Below are positions 26,183 through 34,820 of a DNA stretch of 64,000 nt, one piece after another; within the stretch, counting starts at the first letter, position 1, and each line of letters begins with the position of its first letter. The position numbers and the translations under genes are program-made. The DNA comes from Chloroflexota bacterium (lineage in GTDB: Bacteria > Chloroflexota > Anaerolineae > DTLA01). The stretch is from assembly GCA_014360805.1 (NCBI GenBank), contig JACIWU010000007.1, forward strand, positions 1 to 64,000, given 5' to 3'. The notes under the pieces were generated by a model. That model had not been told where the DNA came from. It made no database searches and worked only from the letters and a program-made list of their open reading frames with translations.

Positions 26183-27574
26183 ATGGCCGCGACGGTGCTG
26201 ATCATTGATGACGAACAGACGTTGAACCATTTTGTCCAGGAAGACCTGCGAGAGGCCGGGTACGAAAGCCTTGGCGCGCTCACAGGTCAGGAAGGACTGG
26301 ACCTCATCCGCAGCCATGAGGTGGACCTGGTTCTCCTTGACCAGCAACTCCCCGACATGCACGGGCTGGATGTGCTCAAAGTCATCCGCGAGGAGGAGCC
26401 CGACATCCCGGTCATCATCGTAACCGGCCACGGCGAGATAGACTGCGCCGTCCAGGCCATGAAGTTGGGCGCCTACGACTACATGAAGAAGCCCTACAAC
26501 CTGGACACCCTGCTTCTCGTCGCGGCGAAGGCGCTGGAAGCGTCGGCCATGCGCAGGGAGATACGCCGCCTGCGCAGGGAAACGCGCAACCGCTATGCGC
26601 TCACATGGATCGTGGGCGAAACCCCGCAGATGAAGGCCATCGCGCAGTTGCTCATGCGCGTTGCCCCCACCAACGCCAGCGTTCTCCTGCAGGGCGAGAG
26701 CGGCACCGGCAAGGAAGTCGTCGCCAACGCCATCCATCAGCAGAGCAACCGCGCCGAGCGGGCTTTCGTCGCCCTCAACTGCGCGGCCATCCCCGACGCC
26801 CTGCTGGAAAGCGAACTGTTCGGATACGAGCCAGGGGCCTTCACCGGCGCGCACAAACAGAAAAAAGGGCTGATTGAGGCCGCGGATGGCGGGACCCTAT
26901 TCCTGGACGAAATCAGCGGCATGAAGCCCGAAATGCAGACGAAACTGCTCAGGGTGCTGGAAACCCGCACCCTGAGGCGGGTCGGCGGCACCCGCGACAT
27001 CAAGGTGGACATCCGCATCATCGCCGCGTCCAACCAGGACCTGGTCAAGGCCATCCGCGAGGGGACGTTCCGCGAGGACCTGTACTACCGCCTGGGCGTC
27101 GTTACGGTCAACCTGCCCCCCTTGCGCGAGCGCATCGTGGACCTGCCGCTTTTCATCGCCGCGTTCATTGACGACTACAACCAGTCCACCGGACGCAACA
27201 TCACCGGCGTTTCCGCCGATGCCCTCAGGCTGCTCAAAGCCTACTCCTGGCCTGGCAACATCCGCGAACTGCGCAACGTCGTGGAGCGCGCCGTCATCCT
27301 GTGCGATGGCGACGAAATCCGGCCCCAGCACCTGCCCGCCGAGATCGTCGCCTGCCAGCCAAGCCCGATGCCCGCGACGGCCGAAGCGAAAGGCGACAGC
27401 GTCCCGCCCAACGGCCACGGCCTCAATCTCAAGGAAGCGGTCGCCCGCCTTGAGGAAGACCTGATCCGCAGGGCATTGGCCCTCGCCGACGGCAACCAGA
27501 CCAGGGCGGCCAACACGCTGGGTATATCCCGCGACGAGTTGCGATACCGGCTACGCAAATACCAATTGGAGTGA
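26183..27574 (+). CDS. NtrC-family sigma-54-dependent response regulator
   Basis: 463 residues. The receiver domain has acidic residues near the N-terminus (LIIDDEQT) and phospho-acceptor D53 (VLLDQQLPDMHG). The AAA+ domain has Walker A GESGTGKE, the sigma-54-contacting GAFTGA loop (218-223), Walker B DGGTLFLDEIS and the arginine-rich REDLYYRLGVV block. The C-terminal Fis-type helix-turn-helix is ANTLGISRDELRYRLRKYQ. All elements for activating sigma-54 polymerase are present. The best candidate target is the -24/-12 promoter starting 115 bp after its stop codon. Confidence 0.94.
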   Translation: MAATVLIIDDEQTLNHFVQEDLREAGYESLGALTGQEGLDLIRSHEVDLVLLDQQLPDMHGLDVLKVIREEEPDIPVIIVTGHGEIDCAVQAMKLGAYDYMKKPYNLDTLLLVAAKALEASAMRREIRRLRRETRNRYALTWIVGETPQMKAIAQLLMRVAPTNASVLLQGESGTGKEVVANAIHQQSNRAERAFVALNCAAIPDALLESELFGYEPGAFTGAHKQKKGLIEAADGGTLFLDEISGMKPEMQTKLLRVLETRTLRRVGGTRDIKVDIRIIAASNQDLVKAIREGTFREDLYYRLGVVTVNLPPLRERIVDLPLFIAAFIDDYNQSTGRNITGVSADALRLLKAYSWPGNIRELRNVVERAVILCDGDEIRPQHLPAEIVACQPSPMPATAEAKGDSVPPNGHGLNLKEAVARLEEDLIRRALALADGNQTRAANTLGISRDELRYRLRKYQLE

Positions 27575-27632
27575 GCAAGGTCCAGCCCCTTCCCCTCAAC
27601 GCCGGCTATCGGCAACTCGCCCTCTCTACGGT

Positions 27633-27668
27633 CTGACGGGCCATCCCCCACCCCGGATGGCCCGTCAG
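27633..27668 (+). terminator. 14-bp perfect inverted repeat: terminator of the regulator gene or activator-binding site
   Basis: CTGACGGGCCATCC (27633-27646), 8-nt loop, GGATGGCCCGTCAG (27655-27668), then ATTTCCCCC. The stem suits a terminator, but the T-run is poor. The repeat ends only 20 bp before the -24 element. It could equally be a dyad bound by the NtrC-type protein, though such sites usually lie further upstream. Confidence 0.6.
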
Positions 27669-27688
27669 ATTTCCCCCGAACGCTCCCG

Positions 27689-27704
27689 TGGCACAGAACT
27701 TGCA
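27689..27704 (+). promoter_or_regulatory. Sigma-54 (-24/-12) promoter
   Basis: TGGCACAGAACTTGCA matches the sigma-54 consensus TGGCACG-N4-TTGCA at all but one fixed position, with the GG and GC dinucleotides correctly spaced. The predicted start is near 27715, about 85 nt before the small membrane protein gene. It sits between the sigma-54 activator and the NACHT-TPR/protease operon. Confidence 0.87.
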
Positions 27705-27737
27705 ACCTTCCAGGTGCAATGCGCGCAACCGCGAACA

Positions 27738-27757
27738 TGCGCGAATCCGTTCGCGCA
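27738..27757 (+). promoter_or_regulatory. Inverted repeat in the leader of the sigma-54 transcript
   Basis: TGCGCGAA-TCCG-TTCGCGCA is a perfect 8-bp stem with a tetraloop about 25 nt after the predicted start site. It may be an RNA hairpin that stabilises the leader, or an operator. Confidence 0.5.
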
Positions 27758-27798
27758 CCTGACAGAATACATGGATTCTTCCAGAAAGGGGCATGCAT

Positions 27799-28110
27799 AT
27801 GATCACCAACTTGCAACTGGGGATGGCGATCACCCTCTTTGTCCTCGGCGTCGCCGCGTGCGTCGCCGGCCTCTGGACAATTCTAGCCCGCGACTATCAG
27901 CAGACGATGCGCACCCTGTCGGCCCAATCGGCCAAAATCGGCACCCGCGCCGCCCTGGAAGACGGCATCGCGCCCATCATTGACGCGGCGGCCCGCCTGG
28001 TGGAAGCCGTGAGCCAACTGATTCGGACCGCTGTTGGAATCGGCGTATTCCTGTGTTGCAGCGGCATCCTCATCTGCCTCGTCGCGTTCTGGATGATCTC
28101 CAAAATCTAG
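27799..28110 (+). CDS. Small two-helix membrane protein, function unknown
   Basis: 103 residues starting MITNLQLGMAITLF. The ATG at 27799 is chosen because AAAGGGG is 7 nt away; the ATG at 27793 is too close. One hydrophobic helix lies at about 8-29, an amphipathic middle at about 30-75 (QQTMRTLSAQSAKIGTRAAL) and a second helix at about 76-99 (GIGVFLCCSGILICLVAFWM). No known family recognised. It is the first gene after the sigma-54 promoter and lies 10 bp before the NACHT-TPR gene. It could anchor that protein at the membrane or act as a membrane-active effector; both are guesses. Confidence 0.75.
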   Translation: MITNLQLGMAITLFVLGVAACVAGLWTILARDYQQTMRTLSAQSAKIGTRAALEDGIAPIIDAAARLVEAVSQLIRTAVGIGVFLCCSGILICLVAFWMISKI

Positions 28111-28120
28111 GGGGTGAACC

Positions 28121-31100
28121 GTGGCTGCCAAGAACTCTTCCAAAGCCGCTTTCGCTCAAGGCCCCGCCAACGACTACCTGAAGGGCCTGCTGCACGATGA
28201 GGCCCTTGCCCGCGCATGGCAGTTGTACCTACAGCCTGTCTCGGCCATTCGCGCCGCTACCCAAGGGCAGGCCGACGACGTGGCGAGCCTCGTCGCGCTC
28301 TGGCCCTTGACGCTGGTGCTTGGCGAGCCGCTGAGCGGCAAGAGCACCCTGCTGGCGTACCTGGCCTGCGAAGCCGCCAACCGCAACCTCCTCGCCGCGC
28401 CAGATGAGGGGGCATTGTACCCTGTCCCCATCGTCCTGGACGCCGAGGCATGCCCTGCCGACGCCTCGCTGAACGACATCCTCGCCCAGGCGCTGGAGAA
28501 GCGCAATGTCAACCCCGCCGACGACGAAACTCGCCGCTGGCTGGACGGCGCGTCCCTCCTGTTCCTGGTGGACCAGGTGGACCGCGCCGGTGCCGCGCCC
28601 GGCCCCAAGTGGCTCCGCGAGATTTGCAACGCCGCGCAGCCCAACGGAAGGGTGAAGGCAATCTTCGCCTCGCGCCCGGACACCTGGCCGGGGCCTGCGT
28701 GGGGCTTGCCCGACGTCCCGACCGTCCGCCTGGGCCGCCTGTCCGACGAGGACATCACCGCCATCCTCTCGTCCAGGCTCACCGGCGAGCAAAGTCGGCG
28801 GATCAACCGCATCCTCCGCCGCGACCGCGTGCTGTGGGACATCGTGCACCTGCCCTTGTTCCTGTCGGTCGTGCTGGAACTGCTGGAGACCCTTACGCAG
28901 GTGCCCTGGTGGAACCTGGCGCAGATCATCCTGGCCGCATTGTCGCGCATCCTGGCCGCAAAGGGCAACGCATCCCCTAACCCCGAGCAGGCCCTGCGTG
29001 CGTTGGGTCTGGTGGCCCTGGCCGAAAGCATGGAGCGCCAGGGAGCCGACGCCATCAGCGCCCACCAGGCCAACGAAATCCTCCTGCAAAACGCCACGGG
29101 CCAGAAGAGCGCCGCGCTGGCCGTCGCCAAACAACTCGGCATCCTCGTGGAGACGCCCGACGCCAACGTGCGCTTTCTCCGGCCCGAGGTGCGCCGCTAC
29201 CTGTGCGCGTTGGCCCTCCGCGACCGCCTCGGCGAGGCTAAGGAGATGGCCCTGGCGCGCGAGAACCCCGCCCTCTGGGAGATGTACGTCTCCCTGCATC
29301 CCGAGCCAGAGCAGTCCATCGTGCGGCTCTTGCAGCACGGCGGGCCTTCCCTGGCGAGTCTGGCCGCGAGAGCCTTGCGCCAGAACTTGCTCCCCGACCG
29401 CTTGGCAAAGGCCGTGCGCCCCCTCAAGGACGCGGGCATTCCGCGCGAGACCCTGCGCGCCCTCGGCACAGCCATCGTGGACGCAGGCGAGGCCGAATCG
29501 GGCGTCCACCTCCTGCGCTCGCTTCTGCCGCAGGAGCCCACAACCACAGACGAGGCGCAGACCCCGCCTCCCACGGCTGACCTGGACCATCCGGAGCGAC
29601 TCCTGGACACCGCCCGACTCCACTACCACTTGGACAGGGGCATCATCCTCCGCCTGATGAACGATTCCGAGCGCGCCCAGGCCGAGTTGCAGCGCGCCCA
29701 GGACGAGGCGTCGGCGGTCTATGCCGTCATCTGCGCGGAACAGGGGCTTATCCACCTGGCCGAGGGCCGCGACGAAGAAGCCCTGTCCCAATTCCGCCTC
29801 GCCCTTGCGCGCCAGCCCAACGTCCCCGAGCACCACTACTGGGCGGGCGTGGCCCTCAACCGCCTGGGCAGGCCCGGCGAAGCCATTGAGCGCTTGCAGA
29901 AGGCCAGTGCCCTCCTGCCCAACAGCCCCGAAATCCTCGCCGAGTTGGGCCGCGCCTACCAGCAGCGCGGCTGGCTAGGAGAAGCCCTGGCCGCCTACCA
30001 GCAAGCCGTCCAGATGGCGCCCCAGGATGGCCGATATCTCCGTCTTGCCGCCCTCGTCATGGCCGAGCAGGGCCTGCGCGACGAGGCCATGGAGCGCATG
30101 CAACAGGCCATCGCGCTCCAGCCCGACCGCGCCGAGTGGTACGACGACCTGGGCACGCTCCTGGCCGACGCAGGCGACTGGCAAGGGGCGCGCGCCCGAT
30201 TCCGCGAAGCCGTGGAACTGTCGGGGGGAGACGCCGAATACGTGCGGCATCTGGCCCAAGCCGAGGCCCACCTGGGCCGCCTCGCCGTCGCCGTTGAGTT
30301 GTACCGCCGCGCCCTGGAAGCCAGGCCCGGCCAGGCGCAATGGATATCCGAACTCGGCGACCTCCTGGAGCGGCAAGGCGAATACGCCCAGGCCATCAAC
30401 GCCTACCGCCAGGCGTCGGTCATTGACCCAGGCGAGCCACGCTATCGCCTGGCCACTGCCAGGCTCTTCCAGAAACTGGGCCAGCCCGACGACGCCATGA
30501 ACGAGGTGCAGACCGTCCTGCGCGAGAATCCAAACGTCGCCGACGCGCATCGGGCCGCAGGCAACATCCACGAGGCGAAAGGCGACCTGAACGCCGCGCT
30601 GGAATCTTACCGCGCCGCCGCTCGGCTCACACCCACCGACGCCGAAATCCTTGTGGACGTGGCCCGCGTGGAGACCGCCCTGGGCCTGCTGGACGAGGCG
30701 CAGGCCACCCTGGACAAAGCCATTGACCTCGACCCAAGCGCCGGCGCCGCCTACGTCCAACTGGGCATCCTGCTGGAAAAGGGCGGCCACCTCGCCCAGG
30801 CGCGCAGCGTGTACGAGAAGGCCGCGCAACTCCTGCCGGGGACCACCGAGCCTATCTTGCGGCTCGGCGCCGTTCTGCACAAACTCGGCGAGAGCGCCCG
30901 CGCCGCCGCGCTCCTCTCGGATGCCGTGGCGACAGCCCCCAGCGACCCGCGCGCCCAATTCCAGATCGCCGAGGTCTGCGCCGACATGGGCGACCTGGAA
31001 CGCGCCCTCGGCCACTACCGGCAGGCCAGCGCCCTGGCGCCGTCCGAATGGCTCTACCGCCAACGCATCGCCGCCACCGCTGCCAAACTGGGGCGGCTGA

Positions 31101-34100
31101 ACGAGGCCCGCGAGGAAACGCTCGCGGCGCTAAAACTCGCCCCCAACCAGCCTGAACTTCACGCCCAACTGGCCGAAATCTATGCCCTGGGCAACGACCT
31201 CCCCAAGGCGGTGGACGCCCTCCAGAAGGCCGTGGCCCTCGCGCCCTCGGCTCTGCCCCACCGCATTCGGCTCTCCGAAATGCAGCGGCAGGCGGGCGAC
31301 CTGGCAGGCGCCAAGGCTACGCTGACGCAGGCGCTCCAGATCGCGCCCGACCAGGCGTCCGTACACTACGAGATGGGCATCCTGCACCAGATGGATCGCA
31401 ACTGGGCCGATGCGCTCCGCGAGTTTAGCCAGGCCGCGGCGCTGGATCCCATGCAGGCCCGCTACCACGCGGCCATGGGCGATGTCCTGATACAGGCCGG
31501 CGACCTGAACGCCGCCCAGGCAGCGTTCCGGAGAACGCTGGAACTCGCGCCCAACCACGCCGAGGCGCTCCTGGCCCTGGCCCACATCCTGGCGCAGCAA
31601 GGGCAGGAGAAACTCGCCTTGAGCCACTGCAAGCGCGCCGTGGAACTGCGGCCCAACTGGGCGCAGGCGCAGACGCTCTACGGCCGACTGTGCCGCGCCC
31701 TGGGCATGCGCGACCAGGCGCGCCACGCGCTCGCCGCGGCCCTCTCCGCAGACCCGGGCCTGGCCGACGCCCACCACGAGATGGGCCTCCTGTACCAGGA
31801 CGGCGGTCAGATAGACGCCGCCATCGCTTCCCTGCGTAGGGCCGTGGAATTGGCGCCCGACCGTCCCGCCTATCGGCGCTCCCTGGCCCTGGCCCAGAGC
31901 CAGAACGCCGACCCCGATTCGGCCATCGCCATCCTGGAGTCGGCCATCAGCCTCATGCCCGACGACGACGCGCTCCATGCGCAACTCGGCGCAGCCTTCG
32001 CGCGCAAGGGCTGGATTGGCGAAGCGATCAAGCAGTATCGGCGGGCCTTGGACATCGCCCCCGACAACGCCCACTACCATAGCCGCCTGGGATCCCTGTT
32101 GGCGCAGAACGGCCAGACGGGCGAGGCCTACGAAATGTTGCGTCGGGCGGCGGCGCTGGAACCCGGCGACCCGTCCATCCTGTGCGACCTGGGCGACCTC
32201 TACGCCGCCCAGGGCCTGGCCCAGGAAGCCGAACGCGCCTACACCCGCGCCGCCGAAGTCTGCGGCAGCGACGCGCTCACCCTCCAGCGCGTGGGCCTAT
32301 CGCTCCACAAACTGGGCAGGGCCAACGAGGCGCTGCACCTGCTGAAGCAAGCATCGCAGGCGGGCGACCCTGCCAGCAGCATCGCCCATCGCACCGCCGG
32401 CTCCATCCTGGCCGAGCAAGGGCGCCTACAAGAGGCCCTGGAAGAACTTCAGGAAGCCTTGCGCCTGGATCCGGGCGATTCCGTCAACTGGGGGATGCTG
32501 GCCCGGGTGCAATGGCAATTGGGCCAGGCGCTGGACGCGGAGAAGAGCCTCAAGACGGCCATTGACCGCGACGGCACGGTCGCCGAGCACTACGCATTGC
32601 TGGCGCAAATCTACGAGAGCCAGGGGCGCATGGGCGAGGCCCTGGAAGCCTACCAGAACGCGGCGGCCATCGCGCCCGAAGACCCCGACGCCCAGCGCGG
32701 GCTTGCCGCGGCGCTGCGCAAACAAGGCCGCGCCGCCGAAGCCATCCAGGCGCTGGAGCGTGTCCTGCAGGCGAACCCCGATGACGCCGAGGCCCACGCG
32801 CAAATGGCTGAACTGCACGAATCGGTGGGCGCCGTGGACAGGGCCGTCCCCGAATGGGAGCGGGCAACCGCACTCAATCCTGCAAGCCAGACCTACGCCC
32901 TGGCGCTGGGCCGCGCCCTGCTCCGCGCCCACAGGACGGCCCAAGCCCTCCCCGTGCTGGAGAAAGCCGTGCGCCTAGACCCCGCCCAGCCGGAAGCGCA
33001 CTATCTGTTGGGACTGGCGCACGAGGCAAAAGGCGAGGATGCCGCTGCCACCGCCGCCCTCAAGCGGGCGTACCGGCTGGCCCCCTCGGAGCCGCGCTAC
33101 GCCCTCGCGTTGGCGGGCCGCGTCCGCCGCGACCTGTCCAAGGCGCGCCAGGCGCAAACCCTGGGCCTCAAGCCCTCGGACGTGGACACGGAGGCCCTGT
33201 CCGAAAGCCTGAACGCCCTGACCCAACTCGCGGAGGCCCAGCCCAACAATCCCGACGCCAAGGCCGAACTGGGGCTGTTGCTGGCAGAAACCGGCAAGAC
33301 CGACGAGGCGCTGGCCCTGCTCCAGCGGGCGGCTTCGCTCTCGCCGACGCACGCCCTGCTCCGCCTGGCCCTCGGCGTCGTCAAGCGTCGCCTGGGCCAG
33401 CCCGCGGATGCCTACGAGGAACTGCGCGCGGCCGAGAGCATGGGCCTGGACAGCGACGAACTGCACTACCACCTGGGCATGGCGCTCCTGGAGCAGAGCA
33501 AACCCGAGCCAGCCGCGTTGCACCTTTCCAGGGCCGTCCAACAACGGCCGCAGGAGGCCGCCTACCACCACGCGCTCAGTCGGGCCTTGCAGGCCGCCGG
33601 CCGCCCCGCCGAAGCCAGGGATGCCCTCCAGACCGCCTTGAGCCTGAACGCAGACGTGGCCCCGTGGCAGGCCGAATTGGGCGAGATGCTCATGAACGAG
33701 GCGCAGTACCAGTCCGCGCTGGAATGCCTGCTCAAGGCCATCAAACTCCAGCCCGGCACGACCGACTACTATCGCCTGGCCGCCAAAGCCTACGCGGGTA
33801 TGGGCCGCCACTCGGCCGCAGCCGCACTGCTGGAGAAAGCCGTGAGCCTGGAGCCGAAGGCCAGCGACGACCTGGCCGCCCTGGGCGAGATGTACCTGAA
33901 GGCCAAACAGCCCAAGCAGGCCCGAATCGCCCTGCAGAAGGCCATTGAGGCCGCGCCAGACCGGCCCGAATACTACCTCACCCTCGCCGCCGTCCTACAG
34001 GACGAAGCCAGGCCCGATGACGCCATCAACGTGCTGAAGGAAGCCGTTACCCGCCGAGGCGACTACGCGCCTGTTCACGATGCCCTGGGCAATCTGTACG

Positions 34101-34750
34101 CGGCAGCCGGACGCTGGAACGAAGCCCTCGGCCACTTCCGGCGGGCGCTGTCGCTGGAACCCAAGAACGCGCGCTACTGCCTCCATGTGGGGCTGGCCTT
34201 CCAGCATCTGGGCCAGTACCACGAGGCCACCCAGTGCCTGGAAGCGGCCATCAACCTCGCCCCAGGCGACGCCGAGCCATACGTGGCCCTGGGCGACATC
34301 TTCCGCGAACAGGATCGCTTTGACGAGGCCCTGCAAGCCTATCAGCAGGCCATCGTCCTGGAGCCGAAACACGCCGAGGCGCACCGTCGCTTGGGCCTAC
34401 TGTCCGCGCAACTGGGGTACAAGGAAAAAGCCACGGCCCACTTCCAGAAACTGGTGGAACTCCTGCCCTCCGACGCCGAGGCCCAATACCTGCTCGGCAC
34501 GGCGCACGAACAGCAAGGCCACATTGAGGAGGCCCAGCGCGCCTACCAGCGGGCCATCCAGATCAACGGACAGAAGGCCGAGTACTTTGTCAGGGCTGGA
34601 CTCCTGTACAAGCGCACCAAGGAGTACGGCAAAGCCGCCGAGATGTTCCGGCACGCCGTCCGCCTGGAGCCAGGCAACGGCGAAGCCTACAAGCAACTCG
34701 CCACCGTCAGCGCCCTGGGGTTCATCAGCAAGGAGCCTGGCGCCGCCTGA
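28121..34750 (+). CDS. Giant NACHT-like STAND NTPase with a very long TPR array
   Basis: 2209 residues from a GTG at 28121 with GGGGTG upstream. Residues ~60-330 form a NACHT-like NTPase: Walker A GEPLSGKST (68-76), Walker B LLFLVDQVD (about 147-155), and an FASRPDTW block that fits the sensor segment of NACHT proteins. A helical region (about 330-500) follows. From about 505 to the end, TPR units of ~34 residues run almost without interruption, roughly fifty by length. Repeats show the usual W/L-G-Y-A-P pattern, e.g. AYVQLGILLEKGGHLAQARS. No signal peptide or TM helix, so cytoplasmic. STAND NTPases of this layout act as ligand-triggered switches that oligomerise. The next gene encodes a TPR protease, a likely partner. 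Confidence 0.88.
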   Translation: MAAKNSSKAAFAQGPANDYLKGLLHDEALARAWQLYLQPVSAIRAATQGQADDVASLVALWPLTLVLGEPLSGKSTLLAYLACEAANRNLLAAPDEGALYPVPIVLDAEACPADASLNDILAQALEKRNVNPADDETRRWLDGASLLFLVDQVDRAGAAPGPKWLREICNAAQPNGRVKAIFASRPDTWPGPAWGLPDVPTVRLGRLSDEDITAILSSRLTGEQSRRINRILRRDRVLWDIVHLPLFLSVVLELLETLTQVPWWNLAQIILAALSRILAAKGNASPNPEQALRALGLVALAESMERQGADAISAHQANEILLQNATGQKSAALAVAKQLGILVETPDANVRFLRPEVRRYLCALALRDRLGEAKEMALARENPALWEMYVSLHPEPEQSIVRLLQHGGPSLASLAARALRQNLLPDRLAKAVRPLKDAGIPRETLRALGTAIVDAGEAESGVHLLRSLLPQEPTTTDEAQTPPPTADLDHPERLLDTARLHYHLDRGIILRLMNDSERAQAELQRAQDEASAVYAVICAEQGLIHLAEGRDEEALSQFRLALARQPNVPEHHYWAGVALNRLGRPGEAIERLQKASALLPNSPEILAELGRAYQQRGWLGEALAAYQQAVQMAPQDGRYLRLAALVMAEQGLRDEAMERMQQAIALQPDRAEWYDDLGTLLADAGDWQGARARFREAVELSGGDAEYVRHLAQAEAHLGRLAVAVELYRRALEARPGQAQWISELGDLLERQGEYAQAINAYRQASVIDPGEPRYRLATARLFQKLGQPDDAMNEVQTVLRENPNVADAHRAAGNIHEAKGDLNAALESYRAAARLTPTDAEILVDVARVETALGLLDEAQATLDKAIDLDPSAGAAYVQLGILLEKGGHLAQARSVYEKAAQLLPGTTEPILRLGAVLHKLGESARAAALLSDAVATAPSDPRAQFQIAEVCADMGDLERALGHYRQASALAPSEWLYRQRIAATAAKLGRLNEAREETLAALKLAPNQPELHAQLAEIYALGNDLPKAVDALQKAVALAPSALPHRIRLSEMQRQAGDLAGAKATLTQALQIAPDQASVHYEMGILHQMDRNWADALREFSQAAALDPMQARYHAAMGDVLIQAGDLNAAQAAFRRTLELAPNHAEALLALAHILAQQGQEKLALSHCKRAVELRPNWAQAQTLYGRLCRALGMRDQARHALAAALSADPGLADAHHEMGLLYQDGGQIDAAIASLRRAVELAPDRPAYRRSLALAQSQNADPDSAIAILESAISLMPDDDALHAQLGAAFARKGWIGEAIKQYRRALDIAPDNAHYHSRLGSLLAQNGQTGEAYEMLRRAAALEPGDPSILCDLGDLYAAQGLAQEAERAYTRAAEVCGSDALTLQRVGLSLHKLGRANEALHLLKQASQAGDPASSIAHRTAGSILAEQGRLQEALEELQEALRLDPGDSVNWGMLARVQWQLGQALDAEKSLKTAIDRDGTVAEHYALLAQIYESQGRMGEALEAYQNAAAIAPEDPDAQRGLAAALRKQGRAAEAIQALERVLQANPDDAEAHAQMAELHESVGAVDRAVPEWERATALNPASQTYALALGRALLRAHRTAQALPVLEKAVRLDPAQPEAHYLLGLAHEAKGEDAAATAALKRAYRLAPSEPRYALALAGRVRRDLSKARQAQTLGLKPSDVDTEALSESLNALTQLAEAQPNNPDAKAELGLLLAETGKTDEALALLQRAASLSPTHALLRLALGVVKRRLGQPADAYEELRAAESMGLDSDELHYHLGMALLEQSKPEPAALHLSRAVQQRPQEAAYHHALSRALQAAGRPAEARDALQTALSLNADVAPWQAELGEMLMNEAQYQSALECLLKAIKLQPGTTDYYRLAAKAYAGMGRHSAAAALLEKAVSLEPKASDDLAALGEMYLKAKQPKQARIALQKAIEAAPDRPEYYLTLAAVLQDEARPDDAINVLKEAVTRRGDYAPVHDALGNLYAAAGRWNEALGHFRRALSLEPKNARYCLHVGLAFQHLGQYHEATQCLEAAINLAPGDAEPYVALGDIFREQDRFDEALQAYQQAIVLEPKHAEAHRRLGLLSAQLGYKEKATAHFQKLVELLPSDAEAQYLLGTAHEQQGHIEEAQRAYQRAIQINGQKAEYFVRAGLLYKRTKEYGKAAEMFRHAVRLEPGNGEAYKQLATVSALGFISKEPGAA

Positions 34751-34820
34751 GGCGCATAGCCGCAGAGCGAACCCCAGCACAACATAGCACACGCACTTTC
34801 AGACGCGCGGGAGTGGAAAC

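Noticed and set aside
24542-26854. 770-codon minus-strand frame
   Set aside because: Lies opposite the kinase and NtrC-type genes, whose motifs are intact.
28121-34750. TPR giant as a sequencing or assembly collapse
   Set aside because: The repeats differ in sequence from unit to unit and the frame is open throughout, so a genuine long array is more likely, although assembly errors cannot be excluded.
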